NCBI GenBank assembly: GCA_022821085.1
Contig: JAJEEG010000006.1
Location: 1,881,330 to 1,945,329, forward strand
DNA length: 64,000 nucleotides
Direction of reading: 5' to 3'
Source: Candidatus Latescibacterota bacterium
GTDB lineage: Bacteria > JAAXHH01
The position numbers and the translations under genes are program-made. Below, piece by piece: positions 23,390 to 33,140 of this stretch. Below the pieces are notes generated by a model. It was not told the origin of the DNA and made no database searches. It was given only the letters and a program-made list of their open reading frames with translations. Each line of letters opens with the position of its first letter. Position 1 is the first letter of the stretch.

Positions 23390-23986
23390 ATGCGTAGTCT
23401 TCCAAAACTCATCATGGAATACGCCTCTGAAACACCCGAAGGCGCGTTGTTGTGCCCGAACGCCCTGCTTCACCTGGGAACCCGTTCAGCCGTGGACCAG
23501 GCGTTGTCGCGCCTGGCGCGAAACGGCCGCTTGATGCGCATCTGCCAGGGCATATACGCACACCCTGTCGAAACGCGCTTCGGCATTCGTCCGCCAACTA
23601 TCGAAAAGGTGGTCTCGTCCCTATCGGTGCTGACCGGTGAGACGATCGTACCCAGCGGCGGCGCCTCGGCAAACGTCCTGGGACTTACCACTCAGGTACC
23701 CGTACGGACGGTCTACCTGACATCCGGGCCGGACCGGTATCTGAAGCTGGGTGAACTGCGGGTGGAATTGCGCCACGCGCCGAGTTGGCAACTGGTTGCT
23801 CCCCGCCGTAAAGGCGGCGACACTATTCGTGCCCTGGCCTGGCTGGGATCCCGGGAGATCGACGTGCACGTCGGGATGATCAGGCGCAGTCTCACGGACG
23901 ACGAACTCCGGGAACTGGCGGAATTGCGCGCCTCAATGCCGACCTGGATGGCCGAACCCGTAAGTAGGATGATTGCCGATGAATGA
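23390..23986 (+). CDS. abiEi: AbiEi-like antitoxin (DUF6088 family)
   Basis: A 198-residue antitoxin and autorepressor of a type IV AbiE toxin-antitoxin system. The N-terminal winged helix shows the layout typical of the family, S-A-V-D-Q-A-L-S-R-L-A-R-N-G-R-L then ICQGIYAHP. The C-terminal part contains ETIVPSGGASANVLGLTTQVP and YLTSGPDRYLKLG, matching the DUF6088/AbiEi antitoxin domain. It overlaps the toxin gene by 8 bp, the usual coupled arrangement. AbiE systems abort phage infection or stabilise DNA. The gene sits at the left edge of the defence island behind an AT-rich promoter with a palindrome. Confidence 0.88.
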   Translation: MRSLPKLIMEYASETPEGALLCPNALLHLGTRSAVDQALSRLARNGRLMRICQGIYAHPVETRFGIRPPTIEKVVSSLSVLTGETIVPSGGASANVLGLTTQVPVRTVYLTSGPDRYLKLGELRVELRHAPSWQLVAPRRKGGDTIRALAWLGSREIDVHVGMIRRSLTDDELRELAELRASMPTWMAEPVSRMIADE

Positions 23987-25001
23987 CGTGGTCTTTAACG
24001 AGCTTTCGGCCAAAGAGAAACGGGATGCCCTTCGAATTGCCGCGAGTCGCAGTGGACGCCGCGCCCACCTGCTGGAAAAGGACATTTGGGTGGTATGGAC
24101 GTTAAGTGCATTATTCGAAGGCCCTTTTGGCGAGAGCCTGACTTTCAAGGGCGGTACTTCATTGTCCAAAGCATACCGAGCCATCCGCCGCTTCTCCGAA
24201 GATCTCGACATCACCTATGACATACGCCGTATGGCACCAGACCTGGTGGCCGGAAGCGATGATGAAGCCATTCCCGGGAACCGGAGTCAGGAAAACAGCT
24301 GGACCCGGGAAATCAGGAAGCGATTGCCGCTTTGGGTGAAGGATCATGCGATGCCCGTCTTGGAATCAAATCTGGACGAAACTGGGGTTTCGGCGCACAT
24401 CCGGGTAGAAGGAGAAAGCTTATATGTTTCCTATGACCCTTTGTTCGATGAATATGGCTTTGTGAAACCTGAAGTGATGGTGGAATTCGGCGCCCGATCG
24501 ACCGGCGAACCACGAGAAGAACACGTCATCGAATGCGACGCAGCCGACTATCTGACCGAGGTGACGTTTCCTTCGTGCCACACATTCGTTATGCTGGCCG
24601 AACGCACTTTCTGGGAAAAGGCCACTGCCGTACACGTTTTTTGTCGAAGGCAGAGAAGCCGGGGGGAGCGTCTCTCCCGACACTGGTACGACCTCGTTCG
24701 ACTGGACGATGCCGGATTCGCTGAGAAGGCATTGGCAGACCGGGATCTTGCGATAATGGTCGCCCGTCACAAATCGCTATTCTTCCGCGAGAAGGACAAA
24801 ACAGGAAACTGGATCGATTACCATCAGGCGGTCTCGGGACAGTTGCAACTCACGCCTCAGGGTGAAATGTACCAGGTGATAGCCGATGATTACGCCAGCA
24901 TGGCCGACGATGGCATGATTCCGGACGGCGAGGAAGGATTCGACCAACTTATGGAACGGTGCGCCGACATCGCGAACAGGGCTAACAAAACTGAATGCTG
25001 A
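23979..25001 (+). CDS. abiEii: AbiEii/AbiGii-family nucleotidyltransferase toxin
   Basis: A 340-residue toxin with a DNA polymerase beta-like nucleotidyltransferase fold. The signature LTFKGGTSLSKAYRAIRRFS leads directly into the metal-binding S-E-D-L-D-I strand (around residue 68), with a third acidic residue probably supplied by VMVEFGAR. Further on, WEKATAVHVFCRRQ and RHWYDL fit the family C-terminal helices. AbiEii is thought to transfer nucleotides to an RNA target and stop growth. I use ATG 23979 rather than TTG 23973. All key motifs are present, so the toxin looks intact and the pair should be functional. Confidence 0.9.
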   Translation: MNDVVFNELSAKEKRDALRIAASRSGRRAHLLEKDIWVVWTLSALFEGPFGESLTFKGGTSLSKAYRAIRRFSEDLDITYDIRRMAPDLVAGSDDEAIPGNRSQENSWTREIRKRLPLWVKDHAMPVLESNLDETGVSAHIRVEGESLYVSYDPLFDEYGFVKPEVMVEFGARSTGEPREEHVIECDAADYLTEVTFPSCHTFVMLAERTFWEKATAVHVFCRRQRSRGERLSRHWYDLVRLDDAGFAEKALADRDLAIMVARHKSLFFREKDKTGNWIDYHQAVSGQLQLTPQGEMYQVIADDYASMADDGMIPDGEEGFDQLMERCADIANRANKTEC

Positions 25002-25111
25002 AGCTCGGGTATTTATAGTACATATTTGAGGGTGAAATCCTAAAACAGTTGAAGATTGCCAGATATCCAGTTTGCCAAATATTGTCTGTAAAACTTAAAC
25101 TACGATTTTTA

Positions 25112-25140
25112 TTGACACTATAATGAGTTTTGTGTATACT
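25112..25140 (+). promoter_or_regulatory. Sigma-70-like promoter of the type I restriction-modification operon
   Basis: TTGACA (25112-25117), a 17-bp spacer and TATACT (25135-25140) form a near-consensus promoter in the AT-rich gap after abiEii. A second TATAAT lies at 25119-25124. The predicted transcription start (about 25147) is within 2-3 bases of the ATG at 25149, so the first gene would have an almost leaderless message. The motif match is strong; activity is inferred. Confidence 0.65.
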
Positions 25141-25148
25141 CTGTATAT

Positions 25149-25787
25149 ATGAAACTGCAATTCTCAAATGTGCGCATCGAAGAAGTCTGCACGATCCAAA
25201 CGGGGTACACGGCCCGTGGCCGCCTCCAGTCCGCAACCCGCGGCGGTCTATTGGCAATTCAGTTGGGTGACTTTCCCCTGGACGGCCATATTGCGCCCGA
25301 TAGATTGACCCGCGTGGACTTCGACGGGAAACCGGAGAAGTTCCTCGTCGGTCCGGGGGACGTTCTGTTCCGCTCCAGGGGCGAGAAGAACATAGCTGTT
25401 GCGCTCGATGACCGTTTCATCGAACGGGCGGTGGCCGTGTTACCAATCTTCATACTGCGCCCACGGACGGACGTCATCCATCCCGAATACCTCGCGTGGG
25501 CCATCAACCAGGCTTCAGCTCAGCGATACTTCGACCGCGTCGCCTTGACCACGACCATCCGCATGGTGCCGCGTTCCAGTCTCGAAACATTGGAAATCCA
25601 GATACCATCGCTGGAATCGCAGTGCATGATTACCGCATTGGACGATCTGGCCGAATGCGAACGCGCATTGACCATCCACGCCGCGGACAGGCGAAGGTAC
25701 CTCTACCGGCTACTTCTCGAAAGTCTTATCAGAGATCAGACAACAAGCGACGAATCGGACGCTTCGGAGGAAAGGAACGCGAAATGA
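25149..25787 (+). CDS. Half-size type I specificity subunit-like protein (single target-recognition domain)
   Basis: A 212-residue HsdS-like protein, about half the length of a normal specificity subunit. It has one target-recognition domain: VRIEEVCTIQTGYTARGRL at the start, FLVGPGDVLFRSRG, then YLAWAINQASAQRYF and the SLETLEIQIPSLESQ segment before a C-terminal helix. Full HsdS has two such domains; half-size forms can dimerise with themselves or a second HsdS. It overlaps hsdM by 4 bp, and a complete hsdS follows hsdM, so two S-like proteins are available to one M subunit. Whether it is a functional half, a modulator or a leftover copy is open. The start abuts the predicted transcription start. 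Confidence 0.75.
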   Translation: MKLQFSNVRIEEVCTIQTGYTARGRLQSATRGGLLAIQLGDFPLDGHIAPDRLTRVDFDGKPEKFLVGPGDVLFRSRGEKNIAVALDDRFIERAVAVLPIFILRPRTDVIHPEYLAWAINQASAQRYFDRVALTTTIRMVPRSSLETLEIQIPSLESQCMITALDDLAECERALTIHAADRRRYLYRLLLESLIRDQTTSDESDASEERNAK

Positions 25788-27301
25788 CCGACCAGACCAC
25801 TCAGCAGCAGGTCAACCAGACCGCATGGGCCGCCTGCGACACCTTCCGGGGTGTCGTGGACGCCGGTCAATACAAGGACTACATCCTCGTGATGTTGTTC
25901 CTCAAGTACATCTCCGATCTCTGGGACGACCACGTGGAGAAGTATCGAGAGCAATATCGTGAAGATGCCGTCCGGATCCGCCGAAGGCTCGAACGCGAGC
26001 GCTTCATTCTGCCCGAAGGGGCGAGTTTCAACGACCTCTACCGTCAACGCAACGAAGCGAACATCGGTGAACTGATCAACCAGGCGCTCGAGCAAATCGA
26101 AGACAGGAACCGCGCGAAGCTCGAAGGGGTGTTCCGCAATATCGACTTCAATTCGGAATCCAACCTGGGGCGGACCAGGGACCGAAACCGTCGGCTGAAG
26201 AACCTGTTGGAGGATTTCGCCGGTCCCGCGCTCGACCTGCGGCCTTCCAGGGTGTCCGAAGACGTCATTGGCGAGTGCTATCTCTATCTGATCTCGCGCT
26301 TTGCGTCGGATGCCGGCAAGAAGGCCGGTGAGTTCTACACCCCCGCGTCGGTATCCCGGCTGCTGGCCGGCTTGGCCGCGCCGAAACCCGGCAATACCAT
26401 CTGCGATCCGGCCTGCGGGTCGGGCTCACTGCTGATACGGGCGGCTAACGAAGTCGGGTCGGACGATTTTGCTCTCTATGGGCAGGAATCTAACGGCGCG
26501 ACCTGGGCCCTGGCCCGGATGAACATGTTCCTGCACGCGAAGGACGCGGCGCGCATCGAATGGTGTGACACCCTCAACAGCCCGGCGCTCGTGGAAGGGG
26601 ATCATTTGATGAAGTTCGACGTGGTGGTCGCGAATCCTCCGTTCTCCCTGGACAAGTGGGGGGCGGAAAACGCGATGAACGATCCGTACGGCCGGTACTG
26701 GCGCGGCGTACCGCCGAAATCGAAGGCCGACTATGGCTTCATCACCCACATGATCGAGATCGCGATCCGCGGCAGCGGACGCGTCGCGGTCATCGTACCG
26801 CACGGCGTGCTCTTCCGGGGCGGCGCCGAAGGCCGGATCAGGAAGGCGCTGATTGAGGAGAACCTGCTAGACGCCGTGGTCGGCCTGCCCGCGAACCTCT
26901 TCACCACGACGGGCATACCCGTGGCCATCCTGGTCTTTGACCGTTCTCGCGAGGAATGTGGAAAGAATGAAGATCGCCGGAACGTACTGTTCATAGATGC
27001 AAGCAAGGAATTCACACCGGGCAAGGCGCAGAACGTCATGGAAACGGGACACATCGACCGGGTCCTGAAGGCGTACAAATTCCGAACCGATATAGACAAG
27101 TACGCCCACGTCGCAGGCCCGGAGGAGATCGCCGAGAACGACTTCAATCTCAACATCCCGCGGTACGTCGACACCTTCGAACCGGAAGAAGAGATCGATG
27201 TTGCGGCCGTTCAGCAGGAAATCGACCAGATTGAGGCCGAACTGGTCGAAGTGCGCAAGAAGATGCGAGGGTACCTAAAGGAGCTTGGCGTAGATGTCTG
27301 A
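25784..27301 (+). CDS. hsdM: Type I restriction-modification DNA methyltransferase subunit M
   Basis: A 505-residue N6-adenine methyltransferase subunit. The N-terminal HsdM_N helical region (ACDTFRGVVDAGQYKDYILVMLFLKYISDLW) is followed by the SAM-binding motif I in CDPACGSGSLLIRAA and the catalytic N-P-P-F motif IV in DVVVANPPFSLDKWG. The C-terminus, with repeated acidic coiled-coil turns after PRYVDTFEPEEEID, contacts HsdS. GGAGGAAAGG lies just before ATG 25784; an open frame reaching 25496 overlaps the previous gene and is not used. HsdM with HsdS methylates the recognition site and with HsdR forms the restriction complex. Confidence 0.96.
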   Translation: MTDQTTQQQVNQTAWAACDTFRGVVDAGQYKDYILVMLFLKYISDLWDDHVEKYREQYREDAVRIRRRLERERFILPEGASFNDLYRQRNEANIGELINQALEQIEDRNRAKLEGVFRNIDFNSESNLGRTRDRNRRLKNLLEDFAGPALDLRPSRVSEDVIGECYLYLISRFASDAGKKAGEFYTPASVSRLLAGLAAPKPGNTICDPACGSGSLLIRAANEVGSDDFALYGQESNGATWALARMNMFLHAKDAARIEWCDTLNSPALVEGDHLMKFDVVVANPPFSLDKWGAENAMNDPYGRYWRGVPPKSKADYGFITHMIEIAIRGSGRVAVIVPHGVLFRGGAEGRIRKALIEENLLDAVVGLPANLFTTTGIPVAILVFDRSREECGKNEDRRNVLFIDASKEFTPGKAQNVMETGHIDRVLKAYKFRTDIDKYAHVAGPEEIAENDFNLNIPRYVDTFEPEEEIDVAAVQQEIDQIEAELVEVRKKMRGYLKELGVDV

Positions 27302-27397
27302 AGGCGAGTCGAGCGAACGGGCAACCTGTAAGCGTTTTTTACGAGTTCGTACTGAGGGCAACCGTCAAGTCGAGAGATATTGGAAGGAACGCGAGCA

Positions 27398-28585
27398 GTG
27401 GACAAAGTAATGATTAAGGGATGGCGAAATACAACAGTCGGCGAACTGGGGCTTGTCATTACTGGAAAGACACCACCAACTTCGACAAATGGATTCTTCG
27501 GAGGTGACATTCCATTCGTTACACCTGGTGATTTAGGAAATTCTGCGGTTGTGTTTGATGCGGAAAGGACTCTGACTCTGGCTGGATTAGAGCAAGCGAA
27601 ACCTATACCTCCGGGTGCAGTTCTCTTCACCTGTATCGGGACCATTGGTAAATCGGCGATTGCAGGGAGGCAACTTGCTACCAATCAACAGATAAACTCC
27701 GTAATCTGCGATCCTGAGAAAGTCGAGAACAAGTTCCTTTACTACCTACTGAAGTTTCATAGCGACAGGATCCAACGTCTTGCCGGTTCTCAAGCGGTCC
27801 CGATTGTCAACAAGTCCACGTTTGAGAATGTAGCCGCTATCATACCTCCGCTTGAAGAGCAAAGAAAGATTGTTGAAGTTCTACGAACTTGGGACGAGGC
27901 TATCGAAGGCGTAGCCAACCTGATCAAATTGCTTAGATCTCGGCGAGAGGCAATGAGATATGTGCTGTTTTCTGAACGTCAATATGCTGTAAAGACAGCT
28001 TCATTCGGTGACTTTCTCAAGGAAAGTCGCCTACTTGGTTCCGAAGGTAAAGTGGGTAGGAAAATCACGGTCAAACTCTATGGAAAAGGAGCTGTGCCGA
28101 AAGTTGAAACACGACCCGGTAGTCCGAGGACACGATACTATCGTCGCACCGCCGGCCAGTTAATCTATAGTAAGCTGGACTTTCTTAATGGAGCGTTTGC
28201 CATTGTACCTGAGTCGCTTAACGAATTCCAATCGAGCTTGGATTTACCAGCTTTTGATATCAGCGAACATGTAAATTCAAAATGGTTGCTCGAATACCTT
28301 ATCCGTCCTTCCTATTACTCGCGCCAACTCCATCTTGCACGTGGCCAGCGCAAGGCACGTCGAATTGCACCAGCGGATTTTCTGACATCACCGATAAAAC
28401 TTCCCGATCGAAGGGTACAAGACCATATCGCCAGTACGTTAGCCTCCACTGACGATGAAATCGCGTCACAATGTAGTTTACTCGAAATGTACAATCGTCA
28501 AAAAAAAGGCTTGATGCAAAAGTTCCTTACCGGAATCTGGCGGGTAGATACTACCGGCCCTCGACTTACCAGACCAAAGGACTAA
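27398..28585 (+). CDS. hsdS: Type I restriction-modification specificity subunit S
   Basis: A 395-residue specificity subunit with two target-recognition domains. The first begins GWRNTTVGELGLVITGKTPPTS and ends in IIPPLEEQRKIVEVLRTWDEAIE, the conserved helix repeat. The second runs to FLTSPIKLPDRRVQDHIASTL and a closing helix, LLEMYNRQKKGLMQKFLTGIWRV, typical of HsdS C-termini. It determines the bipartite DNA site. GTG 27398 is preferred because GGAAGGAAC sits 7 bases before it; ATG 27410 is an alternative. The sequence is clearly more AT-rich than hsdM, as usual for exchangeable specificity genes, and marks the left edge of the foreign cassette. Confidence 0.93.
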   Translation: MDKVMIKGWRNTTVGELGLVITGKTPPTSTNGFFGGDIPFVTPGDLGNSAVVFDAERTLTLAGLEQAKPIPPGAVLFTCIGTIGKSAIAGRQLATNQQINSVICDPEKVENKFLYYLLKFHSDRIQRLAGSQAVPIVNKSTFENVAAIIPPLEEQRKIVEVLRTWDEAIEGVANLIKLLRSRREAMRYVLFSERQYAVKTASFGDFLKESRLLGSEGKVGRKITVKLYGKGAVPKVETRPGSPRTRYYRRTAGQLIYSKLDFLNGAFAIVPESLNEFQSSLDLPAFDISEHVNSKWLLEYLIRPSYYSRQLHLARGQRKARRIAPADFLTSPIKLPDRRVQDHIASTLASTDDEIASQCSLLEMYNRQKKGLMQKFLTGIWRVDTTGPRLTRPKD

Positions 28586-28592
28586 CTTAGCG

Positions 28593-31500
28593 ATGCCACT
28601 CCCTGGTGGACCAGCTGGCAAATACGGGCCCCGGTACGAAAAATGGTGGACGGTCTCTCAGCTCATTCGAATCATCGTGGGCCAAGCAGACAGCCTCCGT
28701 ATTGAGGATCCTGACTACCCCAAAGCTGAGTTTGTACTTTCGGCAGGAAACTGTCGTGAGTTTCACCAGACAAAGCGTAGCAATCCAAATGGCAAGTGGA
28801 GTCTGAGCGGACTTCAAGGTGACAATCTGTTGCAAGCGATTTTTGAGTATCTTTCCCACGACCACAACACACAGTTCGTTTTCGTATCTGGTAGCGATGC
28901 ACCGGAATTGAGGGAATTGACGGAAAGAGCAAACCAAGCTGAGTCCTTGGAGGAGTACGAGTCAGATTTTCTAAGTTCTACGACTCACAGACAGAATCTA
29001 TCAAAACTCGAATCACTGTGGGGTAACCCGGACAAATCCCTTGTATACAATGTACTTCAGCGAATCGAAGTCCGTACCATTGATGAAAGAGGGATCGAAG
29101 AGCAAGTACGGCGGTCACTGTCGCTACTTTTCCTCAGTAACCCGAGTGAGGTTTGCGATGCGATACGAGCCTTAGTCGAGGACTCGATTCACATAGTCAT
29201 TGATCACAACTTTCTTGATTCCACCCTCAAAGAAAAAGGATTCATTTCAAGACGCCTTTCTAATCCGAAGAACGCCCCAGTGCTTGCCAACGAGGTTACC
29301 AATAACTATCTGAACGGGATAAGACGTCAGTTGATCAACAAGACACTCATACCGCGGTCCAATTTCCAGAATCTACTTACGGCACTAAAGGAAAACGAGA
29401 CTAGTACAGATTGCATTGTCACCGGAAATGCCGGAGGCGGAAAAACCGCGAGCATACTCGAACTCGTAAACTTACTCCGACAAAACGATGCACCACCTGC
29501 TGTACTTGCCTTTCGTCTGGATGGAATGGAACCTGTCCCATCGACGAAGACATTAGGGGAACGTCTCGGACTGGAAGAGTCGCCCGCGTTAGTCCTGAAA
29601 GCTGCGGCGGAAGTTCAATCCGGCGAAGCGGTGCTCATTATCGATCAACTCGATGCTGTCAGTAAAACCTCCGGACGCAGATCGGATTTCTTTGACGTGA
29701 TTGAAGCTCTTTTGGAGGAGGTGAATGCATGCCGTAACGCCGTCAAGTTCCATATTGTATTGGTCTGCAGAAAGTTCGATTGGGAGAACGACCATCGGTT
29801 TCATCAGTCTCTGGCAAAGGAACCAGTACCCATCTCTGTCTCGGATTTCTCTCAGGAGGAAGTCAGAACCATACTCCTCGACCACGGATTTAATCCCGAC
29901 TCGATCCGAAAACAAAACCTAAAGTTGCTTGGATTACCTCAGAACCTGGCGATGTTCCTCGAAATTAAAAAGGATGCAGGCATACAGTCTACCTTCACTT
30001 CTGCCATAGATCTATATGATGAGTACTGGGATGTCAAAAGACGGTCAGTCAAAAGGCGTGCCGATTCCGGTGATCACTGGATCGATGTAATCCAACAATT
30101 GTGCGATGAGATGTCAGCTTCGCAACAGCTTTCAGTCCCGAAAGAAGTACTTGACCGCTTCCCTGTCGAATACGTCAAGAGCATGACCTCAGAGGGTGTC
30201 CTGTCTTACTATGGAAGGCGTTACAGATTCAGTCACGAGTCTTTTTTCGATTACTGCTTCGCTCGTGACTACTTCCTTAAGAGTATATCTCTGACCGACT
30301 TCCTCAAGGCGTCGGAACAACATTTGTTTCGAAGAGCGCAGGTCCGGCAGATACTCGAGTATCTTCATGATGCAGACTTGGAACGCTACTGTAGCGAACT
30401 GAATGAGTTATTGAGAGATGATAAGATCCGCTATCACCTGAAAGACCTGGCCATCGCGCTGGCTGTCAGGTTTTCCGATCCAAGTGAAAGCGAATGGAAC
30501 GTACTTGATCCTTGGATCAGTTCAGAATTAGAAGCTATCGAATGCGGCCGAAAGAACGAAGAGGACATCGCCTCTACGGTATGGAACTACTTTTTCTATT
30601 CTGAGTCCTGGTTTCCGTTGGCAGACAGAATAGGTTTGATAACGAGTTGGCTCGAATCGGAGAATGATCGTCTTATCGATAAAGGCGTGGAATATGTAGA
30701 ATTCCATCAAAGTCACTCAGGCGACAGGGTGGCAGATCTTTTGGAACCATTCATCGACAAGGGGGATGAGTGGCATAAGCGACTTTATCGTGTAATGCGA
30801 GGGCGCGAACATGGAAACAGCCGGCCGTTCTTCGATCTGTTTCTGAAGTCAATCGACAATGGAGTTTTGGATAGTGCCGGCAACAGGGTTTTGGATTCAA
30901 TGGGATATAGGGCTAGAGAACAATCTTCATGGATTGCTGAAATCGTCGCTCATTGGCTAAACAGACGAATCACTCTAGTAATAGAAACCAGTGATGAATC
31001 GGATTGGCACAACTGGCTTGGTTTAATCGGGTCGGATAGTTCTGGCTCGGATGAGGTTACATCTTCCGCCTCTATTGCTCCCAAAGCATACATACGACAT
31101 GTGCTACCTGTCGTGCTGAAGATCTCCGATGCAGCCGTTCTTAGTCATAAAGTTATACCACCGATCCAGGATGCAGTATGGACAATTTTAACAAATTACG
31201 AGTACTCTCGTCTTGACGAGGCTATTCGGGAAGCTGTTGCTACGGCGGTCGAAAAAGTCACGGAGACCAATTCAAAAGAATTAGACGAAATCCTGAATGC
31301 ACTCAGGAGTCGAGAAACTCTTATAGCGAACCATTTTCTCCTTCGAGCCTACACCGCTGGTGCTGAACATCTTGCGGACGACGCGGTAACCGAGCTATGC
31401 AGGAATCCGTGGCGCTTCGATTGTGAGTATTCTGGTACAAAGTATTGGCTGGCGTATAAGTTGATAGAAGCCACTTCCCCTCATTGTTCAGATAAAAACC

Positions 31501-33140
31501 GAATAAAACTTGAACAGACAATTTTGAACTATGTTCCCGATTATGAACGTAGTCCTGAGGGATGTAATTCTAGGGGATATACTTCTTACTTCCTGCTATC
31601 CGGAATACCCGTGAGAATGCGTAGCGAAGATACGAGGCGGCGTTTCGAAGAGCTTGCAAATGAGTTCGGTCCTTTGACCATCTCCCCGCCAAAGCCGATC
31701 GGAGCTGGCTTCGCGGAGTGCCCAATTGAAGAAGCGGAGATAGAGAAGATGACCGATGAACATTGGCTCAGCGAAATTGGAAAATACGTATCTGAAAATA
31801 CTCCATATGACAACACAAAACCGTTCAGAGGCGGAGCCACACAACTTGCTCAGAGGATGGAAGCGTGTGTCAAAAAAGAACCGGAACGATTCGCGCGTCT
31901 GAGTCTAAGACTTCCTGCCGAAACGAATCCGGTTTATTTGGATCATGTGCTCAGGGGTCTTAAGGAAACAGATGTTTCTGCCGAACTGAAACTGGAAGTT
32001 TGCCGAAAAGCATATAAAGAATCCCGTGATTACTGCGATAGATCTATTGCGGATATACTGGGTTCGCTAGAAGAAAGGCTACCCGATGATGCGGTAAAGA
32101 TGCTCGACTGGCTGGCTACGGAAAGTACTCGGTTTGATGTGGGACTCTGGTTGGGCAGCCCCGATGGAAACGCTGAACAAACGGATCTGCTTACGAAAGG
32201 AGTCAACTCTACCCGAGGACGCTCCGCCATAGTGATAGGTGACCTTATCCGAAGGGACGCCATGTACGTTGAGCGATTTGCATCCACCATCGAGAAACTG
32301 GTCAGAGACGGGTCTTCAGCCGTTCGAGCATGTGCGGCTAGTATACTTGTCGATATATCGTTTCATGATAAGGAATACGCGTTGTGCCTGTTTCAAAAGG
32401 TGGTTGAACCGTGTGATAACGATGTAGACGCCGACAGTTTGCTGGCAACGCGGGACGTAGAGGGGTTTATCAACTACTGTCTGAGAGACGATTTCGAACT
32501 ACTTCGGCCCGTTATCGTTCGGATGCTGGAATCGAGCAAGTCTGATGTAAGACAGGTAGGAGCTCGACTCGCAGGACTGGCTGTTCTCTATCGTCACAAT
32601 GCAGCCGATAGCATAGTTGAAGAAGCACTTCGAGGTGACTCGTTCCAGAGGCTTGGATTGGCGGAGGTGGCCGCCAGGAACATCGGCCACAAAGAATGCA
32701 GGGACTGGTCTGTACGGTATCTGATACGGTTTTTCAATGACACCGCTCAGGAAGTCCGTCGTGAAGCGTCGAGTTGCTTCAGCAGCCTCGAGAATGAACC
32801 ACTGGAACAGTACGAAGACCTGATCAACAGATTCTGCGAAAGCGACGCGTTTGAAGAATCCTCGTGGTACCTGGTCACAGCTGTAGAGAAATCTTCACAT
32901 CGTCTTCCCCGTATGACGTATGTCGTATGTGCAAAGTTACTCGACTTGCCCGACGATGGGGGGCGCGACCGAAGTGTACGTCAATCAACCGATCTCTCCA
33001 CCGTATCAACGTTGATTCTTCGTGTATATCACCAGCATCAACAGGACCAATGGACTGTAAAATGTCTTGATTTGATAGACCTGATGTACCGCAAGAGAAT
33101 CCGTGAAATAAGATGGCACATGAAGGAATTCGAAAGATAA
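28593..33140 (+). CDS. Large STAND/NACHT-type NTPase with predicted N-terminal PD-(D/E)xK-like domain and HEAT-like C-terminus
   Basis: A 1515-residue protein of signal-sensing STAND architecture. Residues 1-110 resemble DUF4297/Cap4-type nuclease folds: YGPRYEKWW, then acidic E38 and E46 and the H-Q-T-K core at 58-61, a layout like E...Q-x-K. The NTPase has Walker A GNAGGGKTA (278-286) and Walker B VLIIDQLDAV with D351, followed by FSHESFFDYCFARDYF, a winged-helix-like STAND feature. From about residue 600 to the end lie long helical repeats, HEAT-like around 1300-1480 (VRACAASILVDISF, VRQVGARLAGLAVLY, VRREASSCFSSLE). By analogy to Avs-type proteins the repeats would sense a phage component and trigger the nuclease. 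Composition is AT-rich. It starts 8 bp after hsdS. Confidence 0.78.
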   Translation: MPLPGGPAGKYGPRYEKWWTVSQLIRIIVGQADSLRIEDPDYPKAEFVLSAGNCREFHQTKRSNPNGKWSLSGLQGDNLLQAIFEYLSHDHNTQFVFVSGSDAPELRELTERANQAESLEEYESDFLSSTTHRQNLSKLESLWGNPDKSLVYNVLQRIEVRTIDERGIEEQVRRSLSLLFLSNPSEVCDAIRALVEDSIHIVIDHNFLDSTLKEKGFISRRLSNPKNAPVLANEVTNNYLNGIRRQLINKTLIPRSNFQNLLTALKENETSTDCIVTGNAGGGKTASILELVNLLRQNDAPPAVLAFRLDGMEPVPSTKTLGERLGLEESPALVLKAAAEVQSGEAVLIIDQLDAVSKTSGRRSDFFDVIEALLEEVNACRNAVKFHIVLVCRKFDWENDHRFHQSLAKEPVPISVSDFSQEEVRTILLDHGFNPDSIRKQNLKLLGLPQNLAMFLEIKKDAGIQSTFTSAIDLYDEYWDVKRRSVKRRADSGDHWIDVIQQLCDEMSASQQLSVPKEVLDRFPVEYVKSMTSEGVLSYYGRRYRFSHESFFDYCFARDYFLKSISLTDFLKASEQHLFRRAQVRQILEYLHDADLERYCSELNELLRDDKIRYHLKDLAIALAVRFSDPSESEWNVLDPWISSELEAIECGRKNEEDIASTVWNYFFYSESWFPLADRIGLITSWLESENDRLIDKGVEYVEFHQSHSGDRVADLLEPFIDKGDEWHKRLYRVMRGREHGNSRPFFDLFLKSIDNGVLDSAGNRVLDSMGYRAREQSSWIAEIVAHWLNRRITLVIETSDESDWHNWLGLIGSDSSGSDEVTSSASIAPKAYIRHVLPVVLKISDAAVLSHKVIPPIQDAVWTILTNYEYSRLDEAIREAVATAVEKVTETNSKELDEILNALRSRETLIANHFLLRAYTAGAEHLADDAVTELCRNPWRFDCEYSGTKYWLAYKLIEATSPHCSDKNRIKLEQTILNYVPDYERSPEGCNSRGYTSYFLLSGIPVRMRSEDTRRRFEELANEFGPLTISPPKPIGAGFAECPIEEAEIEKMTDEHWLSEIGKYVSENTPYDNTKPFRGGATQLAQRMEACVKKEPERFARLSLRLPAETNPVYLDHVLRGLKETDVSAELKLEVCRKAYKESRDYCDRSIADILGSLEERLPDDAVKMLDWLATESTRFDVGLWLGSPDGNAEQTDLLTKGVNSTRGRSAIVIGDLIRRDAMYVERFASTIEKLVRDGSSAVRACAASILVDISFHDKEYALCLFQKVVEPCDNDVDADSLLATRDVEGFINYCLRDDFELLRPVIVRMLESSKSDVRQVGARLAGLAVLYRHNAADSIVEEALRGDSFQRLGLAEVAARNIGHKECRDWSVRYLIRFFNDTAQEVRREASSCFSSLENEPLEQYEDLINRFCESDAFEESSWYLVTAVEKSSHRLPRMTYVVCAKLLDLPDDGGRDRSVRQSTDLSTVSTLILRVYHQHQQDQWTVKCLDLIDLMYRKRIREIRWHMKEFER

